A stretch of 12,410 nucleotides of DNA, taken from NCBI GenBank assembly GCA_031255955.1, contig JAIRRO010000077.1, positions 1 to 12,410 on the forward strand, given 5' to 3'. The translations under genes and the position numbers were made by a program. Below are positions 1 to 5,470 of this stretch, in pieces (position 1 is the stretch's first letter; each line of letters starts with the position of its first letter). Source of the stretch: Oscillospiraceae bacterium (GTDB lineage: Bacteria; Bacillota; Clostridia; Oscillospirales; Oscillospiraceae). A model generated the notes under the pieces. It ran no database searches, had not been told where the DNA came from, and saw only the letters and a program-made list of their open reading frames with translations.

Positions 1-206
1 CCGCACAGCGGCGGTATATCGCCGCCCGCCGCGATACGCTCGTCCGCGCGCCGCGCCGCGTCAAGCGCCGTCTCCCGCGTGACCGTAATAAACGCCGAGA
101 GCGCCGGATTCTGGCGCTCAATAGCCTCGAGATCCATCCCCGCAAGCTCGACCGCCGAGATTTTGCGGGCGTCGAGCATAGCCCGCGCCCGAGCAATTGA
201 AATCAT
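1..206 (-). CDS. gatA: Asp-tRNA(Asn)/Glu-tRNA(Gln) amidotransferase subunit A, N-terminal part only
   Basis: This is the first 68 codons of a leftward gene that continues beyond base 1. The ATG is at 206-204, preceded by an AAGGA-type site about 10 bases upstream; nearby ATGs at 213-217 run straight into a stop. The product begins MISIARARAMLDARKISAVE and contains the stretch LSAFITVTRETALDAARRAD, which fits the helical N-terminus of amidase-signature enzymes. It ends at PPLCG, just where GatA proteins continue into the GIPIxxKDN segment. GatA is the glutaminase/amidase subunit of GatCAB, which converts Glu-tRNA(Gln) and Asp-tRNA(Asn) to the correctly charged forms in the cytoplasm. The Lys-Ser-Ser catalytic residues lie outside the window, so another amidase-signature hydrolase is possible. 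No gatC gene lies directly upstream, although it often does. Confidence 0.68.
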   Translation of the reverse strand, partial: MISIARARAMLDARKISAVELAGMDLEAIERQNPALSAFITVTRETALDAARRADERIAAGGDIPPLC

Positions 207-241
207 ATAATCATCATCCTTGGTATTGTGGGTGTGATGAT

Positions 242-270
242 ATCATATCATAAGAAGAAGGGAGACGCAA
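242..270 (-). promoter_or_regulatory. Candidate sigma-A promoter for the leftward gatA gene
   Basis: On the minus strand a TATGAT -10 (247-242) lies 17 bases after TTGCGT (270-265). The -10 is good and the -35 matches only in TTG. It would give a leader of about 30 bases before the ATG at 206. A 10-bp palindrome, ATGATATCAT (237-246), overlaps the -10. The call rests on spacing and position only. Confidence 0.35.
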
Positions 271-324
271 GGGGGTGTTTGGCGGCTGCCGAACGCCGTG
301 AATATCACACCCGCAAACGGTGAA

Positions 325-360
325 GAATACCTTTTGAAACAATTATTTCAGGAGGTATTC
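325..360 (+). promoter_or_regulatory. Inverted repeat burying the ribosome-binding site of the downstream hydrolase
   Basis: Bases 325-339 pair with 346-360 to form a continuous 15-bp stem, 13 Watson-Crick pairs plus two G-U, closed by the 6-base loop CAATTA (340-345). The AGGAGG Shine-Dalgarno sequence (350-355) is entirely within the right arm, and the ATG follows four bases after the stem. As RNA this would block ribosome entry until opened, for example by temperature, a ligand-binding upstream region, a protein, or an RNase. As DNA it could instead be a repressor operator with TGAAA-N6-TTTCA at its core. The pairing is seen directly; the regulatory role is inferred. Confidence 0.55.
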
Positions 361-364
361 ACCC

Positions 365-1003
365 ATGAGGAACTATCCCGATTATCTGCTTGACCCGTCG
401 CGCGTTGCCGTTGCGATTATCGACCATCAGCCGCAGATGTATTTCGGCGTATCAAGCGACGCACGCGGCGCGATTCTCAACAATGTGTCGCTGCTTGCGG
501 AAGCCGCCAAGGCGTTCGGCATTCCGTGTATTCTCTCCACGGTAACAGCTGCAAGCTTTGCGGGCGAGCTTGTGCAGAGGGTTCACGACGTTTTCCCCTC
601 CGCGCAGATTATCGACCGCACGAGCCTGAACGCTTGGGAGGATGAAAATTTCAAAACCGCCGTTGTGAACACGGGCAGACGCGAAATTATCCTTGCCGGG
701 CTGTGGACAGAGATATGCGTCGCGCTTCCGGCGATTTCTATGCTGGCGGACGGATATAAGGTATATGCCGCTGTGGACGCCTGCGGCGGATCAAGCCGCA
801 CGGCTCACCGCGCCGCCGTGGAGCGTATGCTGCAATCCGGCGTCATTCCCCTGACGGCGCAGCAGGTTTTGCTGGAGCTGCAGCGCGATTGGAACAACAA
901 AGAAACCTATAATCAAGTGATGAGCATCGTTAAGGCTCACGGCGGGGCTTACGGTCTTGGTGTGGAGTATACAGAGACGATGACGCTTCCCGCGCCGAAA
1001 TAA
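365..1003 (+). CDS. YcaC-like isochorismatase-family cysteine hydrolase
   Basis: The 212-residue protein belongs to the isochorismatase-like hydrolase fold and most resembles the YcaC subgroup of about 208 residues. The pieces that show this are AIIDHQ (catalytic Asp20), the RTSLNAW segment (Arg85, matching the YcaC RPGxINAW motif), and GLWTEICVALPA, which carries the nucleophile Cys118 at the same number as in E. coli YcaC. The ELQRDW segment near residue 171 is also typical. Members are cytosolic oligomers that hydrolyse amide-type bonds; the YcaC substrate is not established, so no substrate is named here. The start is fixed by AGGAGG at 350-355, nine bases before the ATG. The gene is monocistronic: gatA diverges from it and tgl converges, with only 15 bases between the two stop codons. 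No clear promoter was found, and translation may be controlled by the hairpin over the ribosome site. Confidence 0.88.
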   Translation: MRNYPDYLLDPSRVAVAIIDHQPQMYFGVSSDARGAILNNVSLLAEAAKAFGIPCILSTVTAASFAGELVQRVHDVFPSAQIIDRTSLNAWEDENFKTAVVNTGRREIILAGLWTEICVALPAISMLADGYKVYAAVDACGGSSRTAHRAAVERMLQSGVIPLTAQQVLLELQRDWNNKETYNQVMSIVKAHGGAYGLGVEYTETMTLPAPK

Positions 1004-1018
1004 CGCTTCGGATATTTA

Positions 1019-1795
1019 TTAACGCGGTGCCGGGCGCAGCGCGGAGCCGAACATTGAATACAGCCTTGAATAATCCGGGCGCCCCGCGGTCGGTATCAAA
1101 TACGCCGACCGCCGCGCGGAGGCGCGCCGCGCGCTGTTGAGCGTTGCTATTATTTTGTCGGCGCGGCGGCGTCCAATGCCGTGCCCGTAATATGTACCGT
1201 CGCCCATATCAATTACGTTTTCACCCTGCCATTCGGGCGCGTTTAGATTGACCTCGGGGTTTGAGAAATACCGCCTGTCGCCGGGCAGATAATCCTTTAC
1301 GCGGTGCAGCGACCCCGTTTCCTTCAGCGGCGTCGGTATATCGTGCCAGTTCATCAGGCGCATCCCGCCGAAGTGGGTATCAAACGCTGAGTCCGTGACC
1401 AAATCGAGCAGCGCGCCGCAGTATACAATTTGCATTGCCGTGGCGCACTCTGTGCCGTATTCTCTCCCGTTGCTGTATATATCGCGCACGGCGGCAGCGG
1501 GGGAGACTCCGCGACGCAGCTCAAATCCGCCGTTGGCGGTTCGTATCCAATACCGTTTGTTGCAATAGCTTCCGCGAAAGCTCTCAAAATTGAGCCCCGC
1601 CAGACGCAGGCGCTCCGCGCGTGCAACAGTTGTCCGCCGCAGGGCAAGCTCAAAATGCAGTTCACCTATGGACGCGTAATAGTACGCTCCGGCGCCTCTC
1701 ATCATCCTTGAAAGGCATATACTCTCGATGCCGCGCACGGGGCGGGCGCGCGCGATTCGCGCCATATCCGCGGGCGATCCGTTTATATAAATCAT
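1019..1795 (-). CDS. tgl: Spore-coat protein-glutamine gamma-glutamyltransferase (transglutaminase)
   Basis: The 258-residue protein aligns along its whole length with Bacillus subtilis Tgl (245 residues), which cross-links spore-coat proteins through glutamyl-lysine bonds during late sporulation. Matching blocks are YASIGELHFELALR (residues 40-53), TECATAMQIVY with nucleophile Cys117, WQGENV with Glu192, and YYGHGIG with His205. The Cys, Glu and His correspond to Cys116, Glu187 and His200 of the Bacillus enzyme. The reading frame stays open upstream to base 2071, but that part has no family similarity. The ATG at 1795-1793 is chosen because AGAAGG (1810-1805) sits nine bases before it and because the product then begins MIYING, like the Bacillus MIIVSG. 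The gene is alone in its transcript and marks the host as an endospore former. Confidence 0.93.
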   Translation of the reverse strand: MIYINGSPADMARIARARPVRGIESICLSRMMRGAGAYYYASIGELHFELALRRTTVARAERLRLAGLNFESFRGSYCNKRYWIRTANGGFELRRGVSPAAAVRDIYSNGREYGTECATAMQIVYCGALLDLVTDSAFDTHFGGMRLMNWHDIPTPLKETGSLHRVKDYLPGDRRYFSNPEVNLNAPEWQGENVIDMGDGTYYGHGIGRRRADKIIATLNSARRASARRSAYLIPTAGRPDYSRLYSMFGSALRPAPR

Positions 1796-1809
1796 TTTGC
1801 GATACCTTC

Positions 1810-1862
1810 TTTCATAAATAACGCGCTTTTCATAAATAACGCGCATTTCAAAAATTGCGCGC
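1810..1862. repeat. Three tandem 18-bp repeats in the tgl leader
   Basis: TTTCATAAATAACGCGC occurs at 1810-1826 and again, unchanged, at 1828-1844. A third, degenerate copy at 1846-1862 matches 14 of 17 bases. The period is exactly 18, so the repeat is also in frame with tgl and would read RVIYEK/RVIYER if translated. No ribosome site supports starting there. The first copy touches the tgl Shine-Dalgarno sequence. Confidence 0.85.
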
Positions 1863-1872
1863 GCCGCTCTGT

Positions 1873-1901
1873 TATTGTATTGTGACAGGCTCGTGTTTGT
1901 T
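1873..1901 (-). promoter_or_regulatory. Candidate sigma-K-type sporulation promoter for tgl
   Basis: On the minus strand AACA (1901-1898) is followed after 16 bases by AATACAATA (1881-1873). This fits the sigma-K pattern mACm-N16-CATAnnnTA except for the first base of the -10. Transcription would begin near 1866, some 70 bases before the tgl ATG. Bacillus tgl is a sigma-K gene, which makes the match plausible. The same -10 is also one base from the sigma-E consensus CATACAAT, but I see no matching sigma-E -35. Confidence 0.45.
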
Positions 1902-1949
1902 ACTGTCCGCCGCGGGCGTGATATTTTTTCGTTTTTTACTATTTTGCTA

Positions 1950-1978
1950 TTGACAAGCGAAAAATCAGGTGGTACAAT
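1950..1978 (+). promoter_or_regulatory. Sigma-A promoter of the T-box leader and symporter
   Basis: A perfect TTGACA (1950-1955) and TACAAT (1973-1978) are separated by 17 bases. The start of transcription should fall near 1984-1986, just ahead of the T-box Stem I. The promoter is divergent from the tgl promoter, about 50 bases away. Confidence 0.85.
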
Positions 1979-1984
1979 AGCCCG

Positions 1985-2262
1985 CATAAAATGCCATGAC
2001 CGGGAAATAGTAACCCTGCAATGCGGCAATTCAGAGAGTCGGCGGTTGGTGCGAGCCGATTGGACGCGCAAGGTGAATACACCCCGCGAGCAGCAAGCTG
2101 AAAAGGCTTGACGGGAACGCCCGTTACAGCGCGCGGTATTGCTTGATACCGGCTTTCGCCGTCAATACCGGTTGAGCGCGCAGGTCGTGAGACCTCGCGA
2201 AACTGAGGTGGTACCGCGGTTTTCCGCCCTCGGGATTTTTTATTGAATCCCGGGGGCGTTTT
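1985..2262 (+). ncRNA. T-box leader with tyrosine (UAC) specifier, transcription-termination type
   Basis: All hallmark elements occur in order. They are AGTA (2009-2012), AGAGAG (2033-2038), the terminal-loop motif GGTGCGA (2048-2054), the specifier region GGTGAA-TAC-ACC with codon UAC at 2078-2080, small hairpins (for example ACGGG/CCCGT at 2111-2124), the long helix 2129-2181, and the T-box core CTGAGGTGGTACCGCGG (2203-2219). The UGGN base at 2212 is U, which pairs with an A discriminator. That agrees with tRNA-Tyr and argues against asparagine, whose tRNA usually carries G. Known T-boxes read the charging state of the matching tRNA: uncharged tRNA stabilises the antiterminator and allows transcription. 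The exact 5' end is estimated from the promoter. The Tyr assignment depends on reading the codon directly after GAA. Confidence 0.93.
2225..2262 (+). terminator. T-box regulated intrinsic terminator
   Basis: A 13-bp stem, CGCCCTCGGGATT (2225-2237) with 2246-2258 and one G-U pair, is followed by TTTT (2259-2262). It lies immediately after the T-box core, where the alternative to the antiterminator is expected. It ends 37 bases before the symporter ATG. Confidence 0.9.
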
Positions 2263-2299
2263 CATATCCGCCACGGGAAAAGAAAGGATTTGTCGCACC

Positions 2300-3859
2300 A
2301 TGTTCATCAAAATCGCACTCCTTGCAGCCTTCTTCGCAATCACCATTATCGTCGGATTGGTTTTCCGAAAACGCAGCACATCTGTATCCGGCTTCGTCCT
2401 GGGGGGGCGCAGCATCGGTCCGTGGCTCACGGCGTTCGCCTATGGCACGTCGTATTTCTCAGCCGTTGTTTTCGTCGGATATGCCGGGCAATTCGGTTGG
2501 CGCTTCGGCATCTCCGCGCTGTGGATCGGTCTGGGTAACGCCTTTATCGGCTGCCTTCTCGCGTGGGTTGTGCTGGCAAGAAGGACGCGCCTTGTCACGC
2601 ACAGGCTCAATTCCGCGACTATGCCGGATTTCTTCGGCGCGCGCTATGGCTCAAGCGGCTTGAAAATCGGCGCATCCATCATCACGTTTATCTTTCTGGT
2701 GCCGTACACCGCGTCCCTGTACAATGGGCTTTCCCGCCTGTTTTCAATGGCATTTGATATCGATTTCACGCTTTGCATCGTCGCGATGGCAATTCTGACA
2801 GCAGTTTATGTAATCGCCGGCGGATACACGGCGACGGCTGTAAACGATTTTATTCAGGGCATCATAATGCTTGTGGGTATCGTCGCGGTTATCGCCGCCG
2901 TCCTGCGCGTAAACGGAGGCTTTACCGGCTCGCTGGAGGCGCTTGCGCGTGTCACGGATGAGGGCGTTTCGTCCACCCCCGGCGTATTTGCCTCGATATT
3001 CGGACCCGATCCGTTTTCCTTGCTCGGCGTTGTGCTGCTGACCTCCGTCGGGACGTGGGGCTTGCCGCAGATGGTGCAAAAGTTCTACTCAATAAAAGCG
3101 GAGAAAAATATTTCAACGGGTACGGTGGTTTCCACCGTTTTCGCCGTCGTAATTTCCGGCGGGTGCTATTTCCTCGGCGGCTTTGGTCGGCTGTTTGATT
3201 CACCGGCTATGCGCAGTGAGAGCGGCGCGATGATATATGACGCCGTGATTCCCGAAATGCTATCAGGCTTCGCTCCGCTGCTTATCGGCATCGTGGTTGT
3301 ACTTGTGCTTGCGGCGTCCATCTCCACGCTTTCCTCGCTTGTTATGGCGTCAGCCTCCACCTTTACCCTTGACTTTTTGAAAACCGGATTTGTAAAAAAT
3401 ATGAGCGATAAAACGCAGCTTTTGACGATACGCGCGCTTGTTGCCGTGTTCATCGCGATTTCCGGCGTCATCGCCGCCGTGCAATACAAAGGCGGCGTAT
3501 CCTTCATCGCGCAGCTTATGGGCGTTTCTTGGGGCGCCTTGGCGGGTGCGTTTCTCGCGCCGTTCCTCTACGGGTTGTATTGGAAGCGCGTTACGAAGCC
3601 TGCCGTGTGGGTCAACTTCATATTCGCCACAGCGTTTATGCTTGCCAACATATTTTTCCGCGGCAGCTTCCCTGCCGTTTTGCAATCGCCGATTAACGCC
3701 GGTGCGTTTACGATGTTGTTCGGGCTGGTGCTTGTCCCCGTTATCAGCCTTGTCACGAAAAAGCCCGACAGCGCGCTTGTGGAAAAATGTTTTGAGTGCT
3801 ACAACCAAACCGTTGCCGTCCGCGCCGCTGAATCCCTTGGCGTAACCGAGGAGGGGTAA
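2300..3859 (+). CDS. Sodium:solute symporter (SSS/PutP family), predicted tyrosine transporter
   Basis: The 519-residue membrane protein has about 13 hydrophobic segments and the layout of the SSS family. Marks are GGRSIGPWLTAFAYGTSYFSA (35-55) around the first sodium-site helix, GGYTATAVNDFIQG (174-187), and ISTLSSLVMASAS (351-363), whose Ser352-Thr353 match the sodium-coordinating Ser340-Thr341 of E. coli PutP. The start is the ATG at 2300, with AAGGA at 2284-2288. An upstream in-frame TTG at 2243 lies inside the terminator and is rejected. Family members use the sodium gradient to import amino acids, sugars, or organic acids. The Tyr-specific T-box in front implies induction when charged tRNA-Tyr is low, hence import of tyrosine or a closely related compound. 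That substrate comes from regulation, not from binding-site residues. The gene stands alone in its operon. Confidence 0.9.
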   Translation: MFIKIALLAAFFAITIIVGLVFRKRSTSVSGFVLGGRSIGPWLTAFAYGTSYFSAVVFVGYAGQFGWRFGISALWIGLGNAFIGCLLAWVVLARRTRLVTHRLNSATMPDFFGARYGSSGLKIGASIITFIFLVPYTASLYNGLSRLFSMAFDIDFTLCIVAMAILTAVYVIAGGYTATAVNDFIQGIIMLVGIVAVIAAVLRVNGGFTGSLEALARVTDEGVSSTPGVFASIFGPDPFSLLGVVLLTSVGTWGLPQMVQKFYSIKAEKNISTGTVVSTVFAVVISGGCYFLGGFGRLFDSPAMRSESGAMIYDAVIPEMLSGFAPLLIGIVVVLVLAASISTLSSLVMASASTFTLDFLKTGFVKNMSDKTQLLTIRALVAVFIAISGVIAAVQYKGGVSFIAQLMGVSWGALAGAFLAPFLYGLYWKRVTKPAVWVNFIFATAFMLANIFFRGSFPAVLQSPINAGAFTMLFGLVLVPVISLVTKKPDSALVEKCFECYNQTVAVRAAESLGVTEEG

Positions 3860-3883
3860 AGCGACTTGTGGTGTGGGGCGCGC

Positions 3884-3912
3884 TTGACAACCGGACATTA
3901 GTATGTTACGAT
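3884..3912 (+). promoter_or_regulatory. Sigma-A promoter of the antitoxin gene
   Basis: A perfect TTGACA (3884-3889) is followed after 17 bases by TACGAT (3907-3912). Transcription would start near 3919, about 30 bases before the ATG at 3948. Its presence shows the small gene is expressed independently of the symporter. Confidence 0.75.
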
Positions 3913-3947
3913 TGTTTTGAAATAACGCATTGAAAGGCGGGGGTAAT

Positions 3948-4208
3948 ATGCAGGTGGCGTTATCTGATTTGAAGGTCAACGTCGAAAAATATGTCGAGCT
4001 TGCGGATGTTGAGGACATCATCATTACTAAATCCGGTAAGCCGACCGCAAAAATCGTGAGCTTCGACCACGCGGCGTGGCGCGAGAGGATCATACCCGAA
4101 AAAGTTACTGATATCAGCCAGTTGTTCGGAACCCTCCCCGATGACATTTCACTTGACGATGTAAGGATGGAACGGCTGTCAAATCGCAAAGCCTCTCTGT
4201 TCCTATAA
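3948..4208 (+). CDS. Solitary Phd/YefM-family antitoxin-like protein
   Basis: The 86-residue protein starts MQVALSDLKVNVEKYVELAD and continues with DIIITKSGKPTAKIV. This is the N-terminal DNA-binding and dimer domain of Phd/YefM antitoxins (pattern M-x-V-x-x-x-x-L/A-K-x-N, then I-T-K-x-G-K-P-x-A-K). The C-terminal third, with LFGTLPDDISLDDVRMERL, resembles the toxin-wrapping tail of the kind paired with PIN-domain VapC toxins in clostridia. The start is the ATG at 3948 after AAAGGCGGGGG; an upstream in-frame TTG at 3930 lies at this ribosome site and is rejected. Normally a toxin gene follows within a few bases. Here 57 bases separate the stop from a terminator and no toxin reading frame is present. 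It may act as a lone DNA-binding regulator, an antidote to a distant toxin, or a remnant. Confidence 0.82.
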   Translation: MQVALSDLKVNVEKYVELADVEDIIITKSGKPTAKIVSFDHAAWRERIIPEKVTDISQLFGTLPDDISLDDVRMERLSNRKASLFL

Positions 4209-4265
4209 TTTCGCCTTTGGATTTGCTCGATAGGCTATAACATCCCTCGCCGACACACAAACACC

Positions 4266-4297
4266 AACAGGCGACCGCGAATGCGGTCGCCTGTTTT
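4266..4297 (+). terminator. Intrinsic terminator after the antitoxin gene
   Basis: A perfect 13-bp stem, AACAGGCGACCGC (4266-4278) with 4283-4295 and loop GAAT, runs into TTTT (4294-4297). It ends the short antitoxin transcript and separates it from the iron-uptake operon. The stem begins with AA, so weak function in the opposite direction is possible. Confidence 0.88.
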
Positions 4298-4385
4298 GCG
4301 CACCCCGCATATTGTCAAATTGCACAGTATAACCCATATATTCGTCGCGATGTTTGTTCCAAACGCCGAAATTCGATAATTGGTA

Positions 4386-4415
4386 TTGACAGCCTTTTCC
4401 CGGGTGTGATATAAT
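4386..4415 (+). promoter_or_regulatory. Strong sigma-A promoter of the siderophore-uptake operon
   Basis: Consensus TTGACA (4386-4391) and consensus TATAAT (4410-4415) are 18 bases apart, and a TGA (4407-4409) gives an extended -10. Transcription should start near 4422. Such a strong core promoter before iron-uptake genes implies tight repression in iron-rich conditions. The leader to the GTG at 4481 is about 60 bases. The rest of the 272-base gap (4209-4480) holds only the terminator above and a short GTTTG/CAAAC repeat (4352-4364). Confidence 0.88.
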
Positions 4416-4425
4416 ACGCTTGTGT

Positions 4426-4437
4426 GTTTATATAAAC
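4426..4437. promoter_or_regulatory. Palindrome at the transcription start, candidate repressor operator
   Basis: GTTTATATAAAC is a perfect 12-bp palindrome lying about +4 to +15 from the predicted start of transcription. This is where a bound repressor would block RNA polymerase. It does not match the classical Fur box (GATAATGATAATCATTATC) or the long DtxR/IdeR consensus. The palindrome is seen directly; binding by an iron-responsive regulator is inferred from the genes downstream. Confidence 0.4.
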
Positions 4438-4480
4438 TAACTCTCGCGACCCGAGGCGCGTCGCGGAAGGGAGATGAGAA

Positions 4481-5470
4481 GTGAGCAATTTTATATATAA
4501 ATATCGTATGCGTATTCTTATTATTGCGTTGTTCGTTGTCCTTGTCGCGCTGTCGCTTATGATAGGCTCTCTGGGCGGCGTGACGCCTAAAGCACTGCTG
4601 GCGGGCGATGAGACGGCGCTTCGCGTCCTGCTGTACAGCAGGATTCCGCGCACGGCGGCGATTATCCTGTCCGCCGCCGGACTGAGCGTCGCCGGACTTA
4701 TTATGCAGGCAATCAGCCGAAACAAATTTATGTCACCCGCCACAAGCGGGACGACGGACGCCGCCGCGTTCGGACTTCTGATGTCGTTCATTTTTCTCAG
4801 CAAGCAATCGGGCATTGTTCAAACGCTGTTCGCCTTCGTGTTTGCGCTCGTCGCGACGCTGCTGTTCACCTCGGTGATTAACAGGCTGAAGCTGCGCGAG
4901 GTGGTGTATATTCCGCTGCTTGGGATGATGTACGGCGGGCTTATTTCCGCGCTCACCACCGCTGTGGCGTACCGTTTTGACGCGATGCAGATGATGGCTT
5001 CAATCGGGCTTGGCAGCTTTGCGCGGCTGGGTAACTTCGCCATCGTGTATATCGTCGTGGCGCCGCTTATCCTCTCTGTGATGTATGCTTCCAAATTCAG
5101 TATTATTGGCTTGGGCGAGGACTTCGCGAAAAACTTGGGCGTCCGCTATCGGCGGGTTGTGTTTCTGGGATTGGCTGTGATATCGCTTATCAGCGCGGCG
5201 ACGTTTGTGGCGGTGGGTCCGCTTCCGTTTATCGGGTTGATTATCCCGAATATGGCGACGTCGTTCTATGGCGATAACCTGAAAAAATCGATTATTGACC
5301 TTATGCTTTTCGGCGCGGACTTCGTGCTTGTCTGCGACATTTTAAGCCGCTTGATTATCTATCCGTTTGAAATGAGCGTAAGCCTTACGGTCAGCATCAT
5401 CGGCGGCGTAATTTTTATGATTTATCTGCTGAGGGGGATGTATGGCAACAGAAAGCAGAAAACCGTATAA
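4481..5470 (+). CDS. yclN: Iron-siderophore ABC importer permease, YclN/CeuB/FatD type
   Basis: The 329-residue FecCD-family permease has about nine or ten membrane segments. The stretch GLIMQAISRNKFMSPATSGT (72-91) matches Bacillus YclN almost word for word. LGEDFAKNLGVRY (211-223) is the coupling-helix region that contacts the ATPase. The late motif reads VGPLPFIGLIIPN, with Asn where most FecCD permeases have His, as is usual in the YclN branch. It forms the membrane channel together with the next gene product. The start is GTG at 4481, seven bases after AAGGGAG (4467-4473); the ATG at 4474 is out of frame. It is the first gene of the operon and its end overlaps the next gene by 29 bases. 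Relatives carry petrobactin, enterobactin-type, or anguibactin iron complexes; the exact ligand cannot be read from the permease. Confidence 0.92.
   Translation: MSNFIYKYRMRILIIALFVVLVALSLMIGSLGGVTPKALLAGDETALRVLLYSRIPRTAAIILSAAGLSVAGLIMQAISRNKFMSPATSGTTDAAAFGLLMSFIFLSKQSGIVQTLFAFVFALVATLLFTSVINRLKLREVVYIPLLGMMYGGLISALTTAVAYRFDAMQMMASIGLGSFARLGNFAIVYIVVAPLILSVMYASKFSIIGLGEDFAKNLGVRYRRVVFLGLAVISLISAATFVAVGPLPFIGLIIPNMATSFYGDNLKKSIIDLMLFGADFVLVCDILSRLIIYPFEMSVSLTVSIIGGVIFMIYLLRGMYGNRKQKTV

Noticed and set aside
995..1011. Possible terminator between the hydrolase and tgl (CCGAA/TTCGG)
   Set aside because: The stem has only 5 bp, overlaps the coding end, and lacks a clean T-tract. It is too weak to call.
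1796..2071. In-frame upstream extension of tgl by 92 codons, covering part of the T-box region on the other strand
   Set aside because: No family similarity and no ribosome site at its ATGs. The overlap with the T-box is an accident of a stop-poor, GC-rich frame, and the ATG at 1795 has a good AGAAGG.
2243..2299. TTG start giving the symporter 19 extra residues
   Set aside because: It lies inside the T-box terminator stem, and the extension is not membrane-like. The ATG at 2300 has AAGGA and a natural SSS N-terminus.
3350..4189. Long minus-strand reading frame across the symporter end and the antitoxin gene
   Set aside because: It is antisense to two well-supported genes, of low-complexity composition, and without a ribosome site or recognisable motif.
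4352..4364. GTTTG/CAAAC inverted repeat upstream of the iron-operon promoter as an operator
   Set aside because: It is short, lies about 20 bases upstream of the -35, and resembles no known site. The palindrome at 4426-4437 is better placed.
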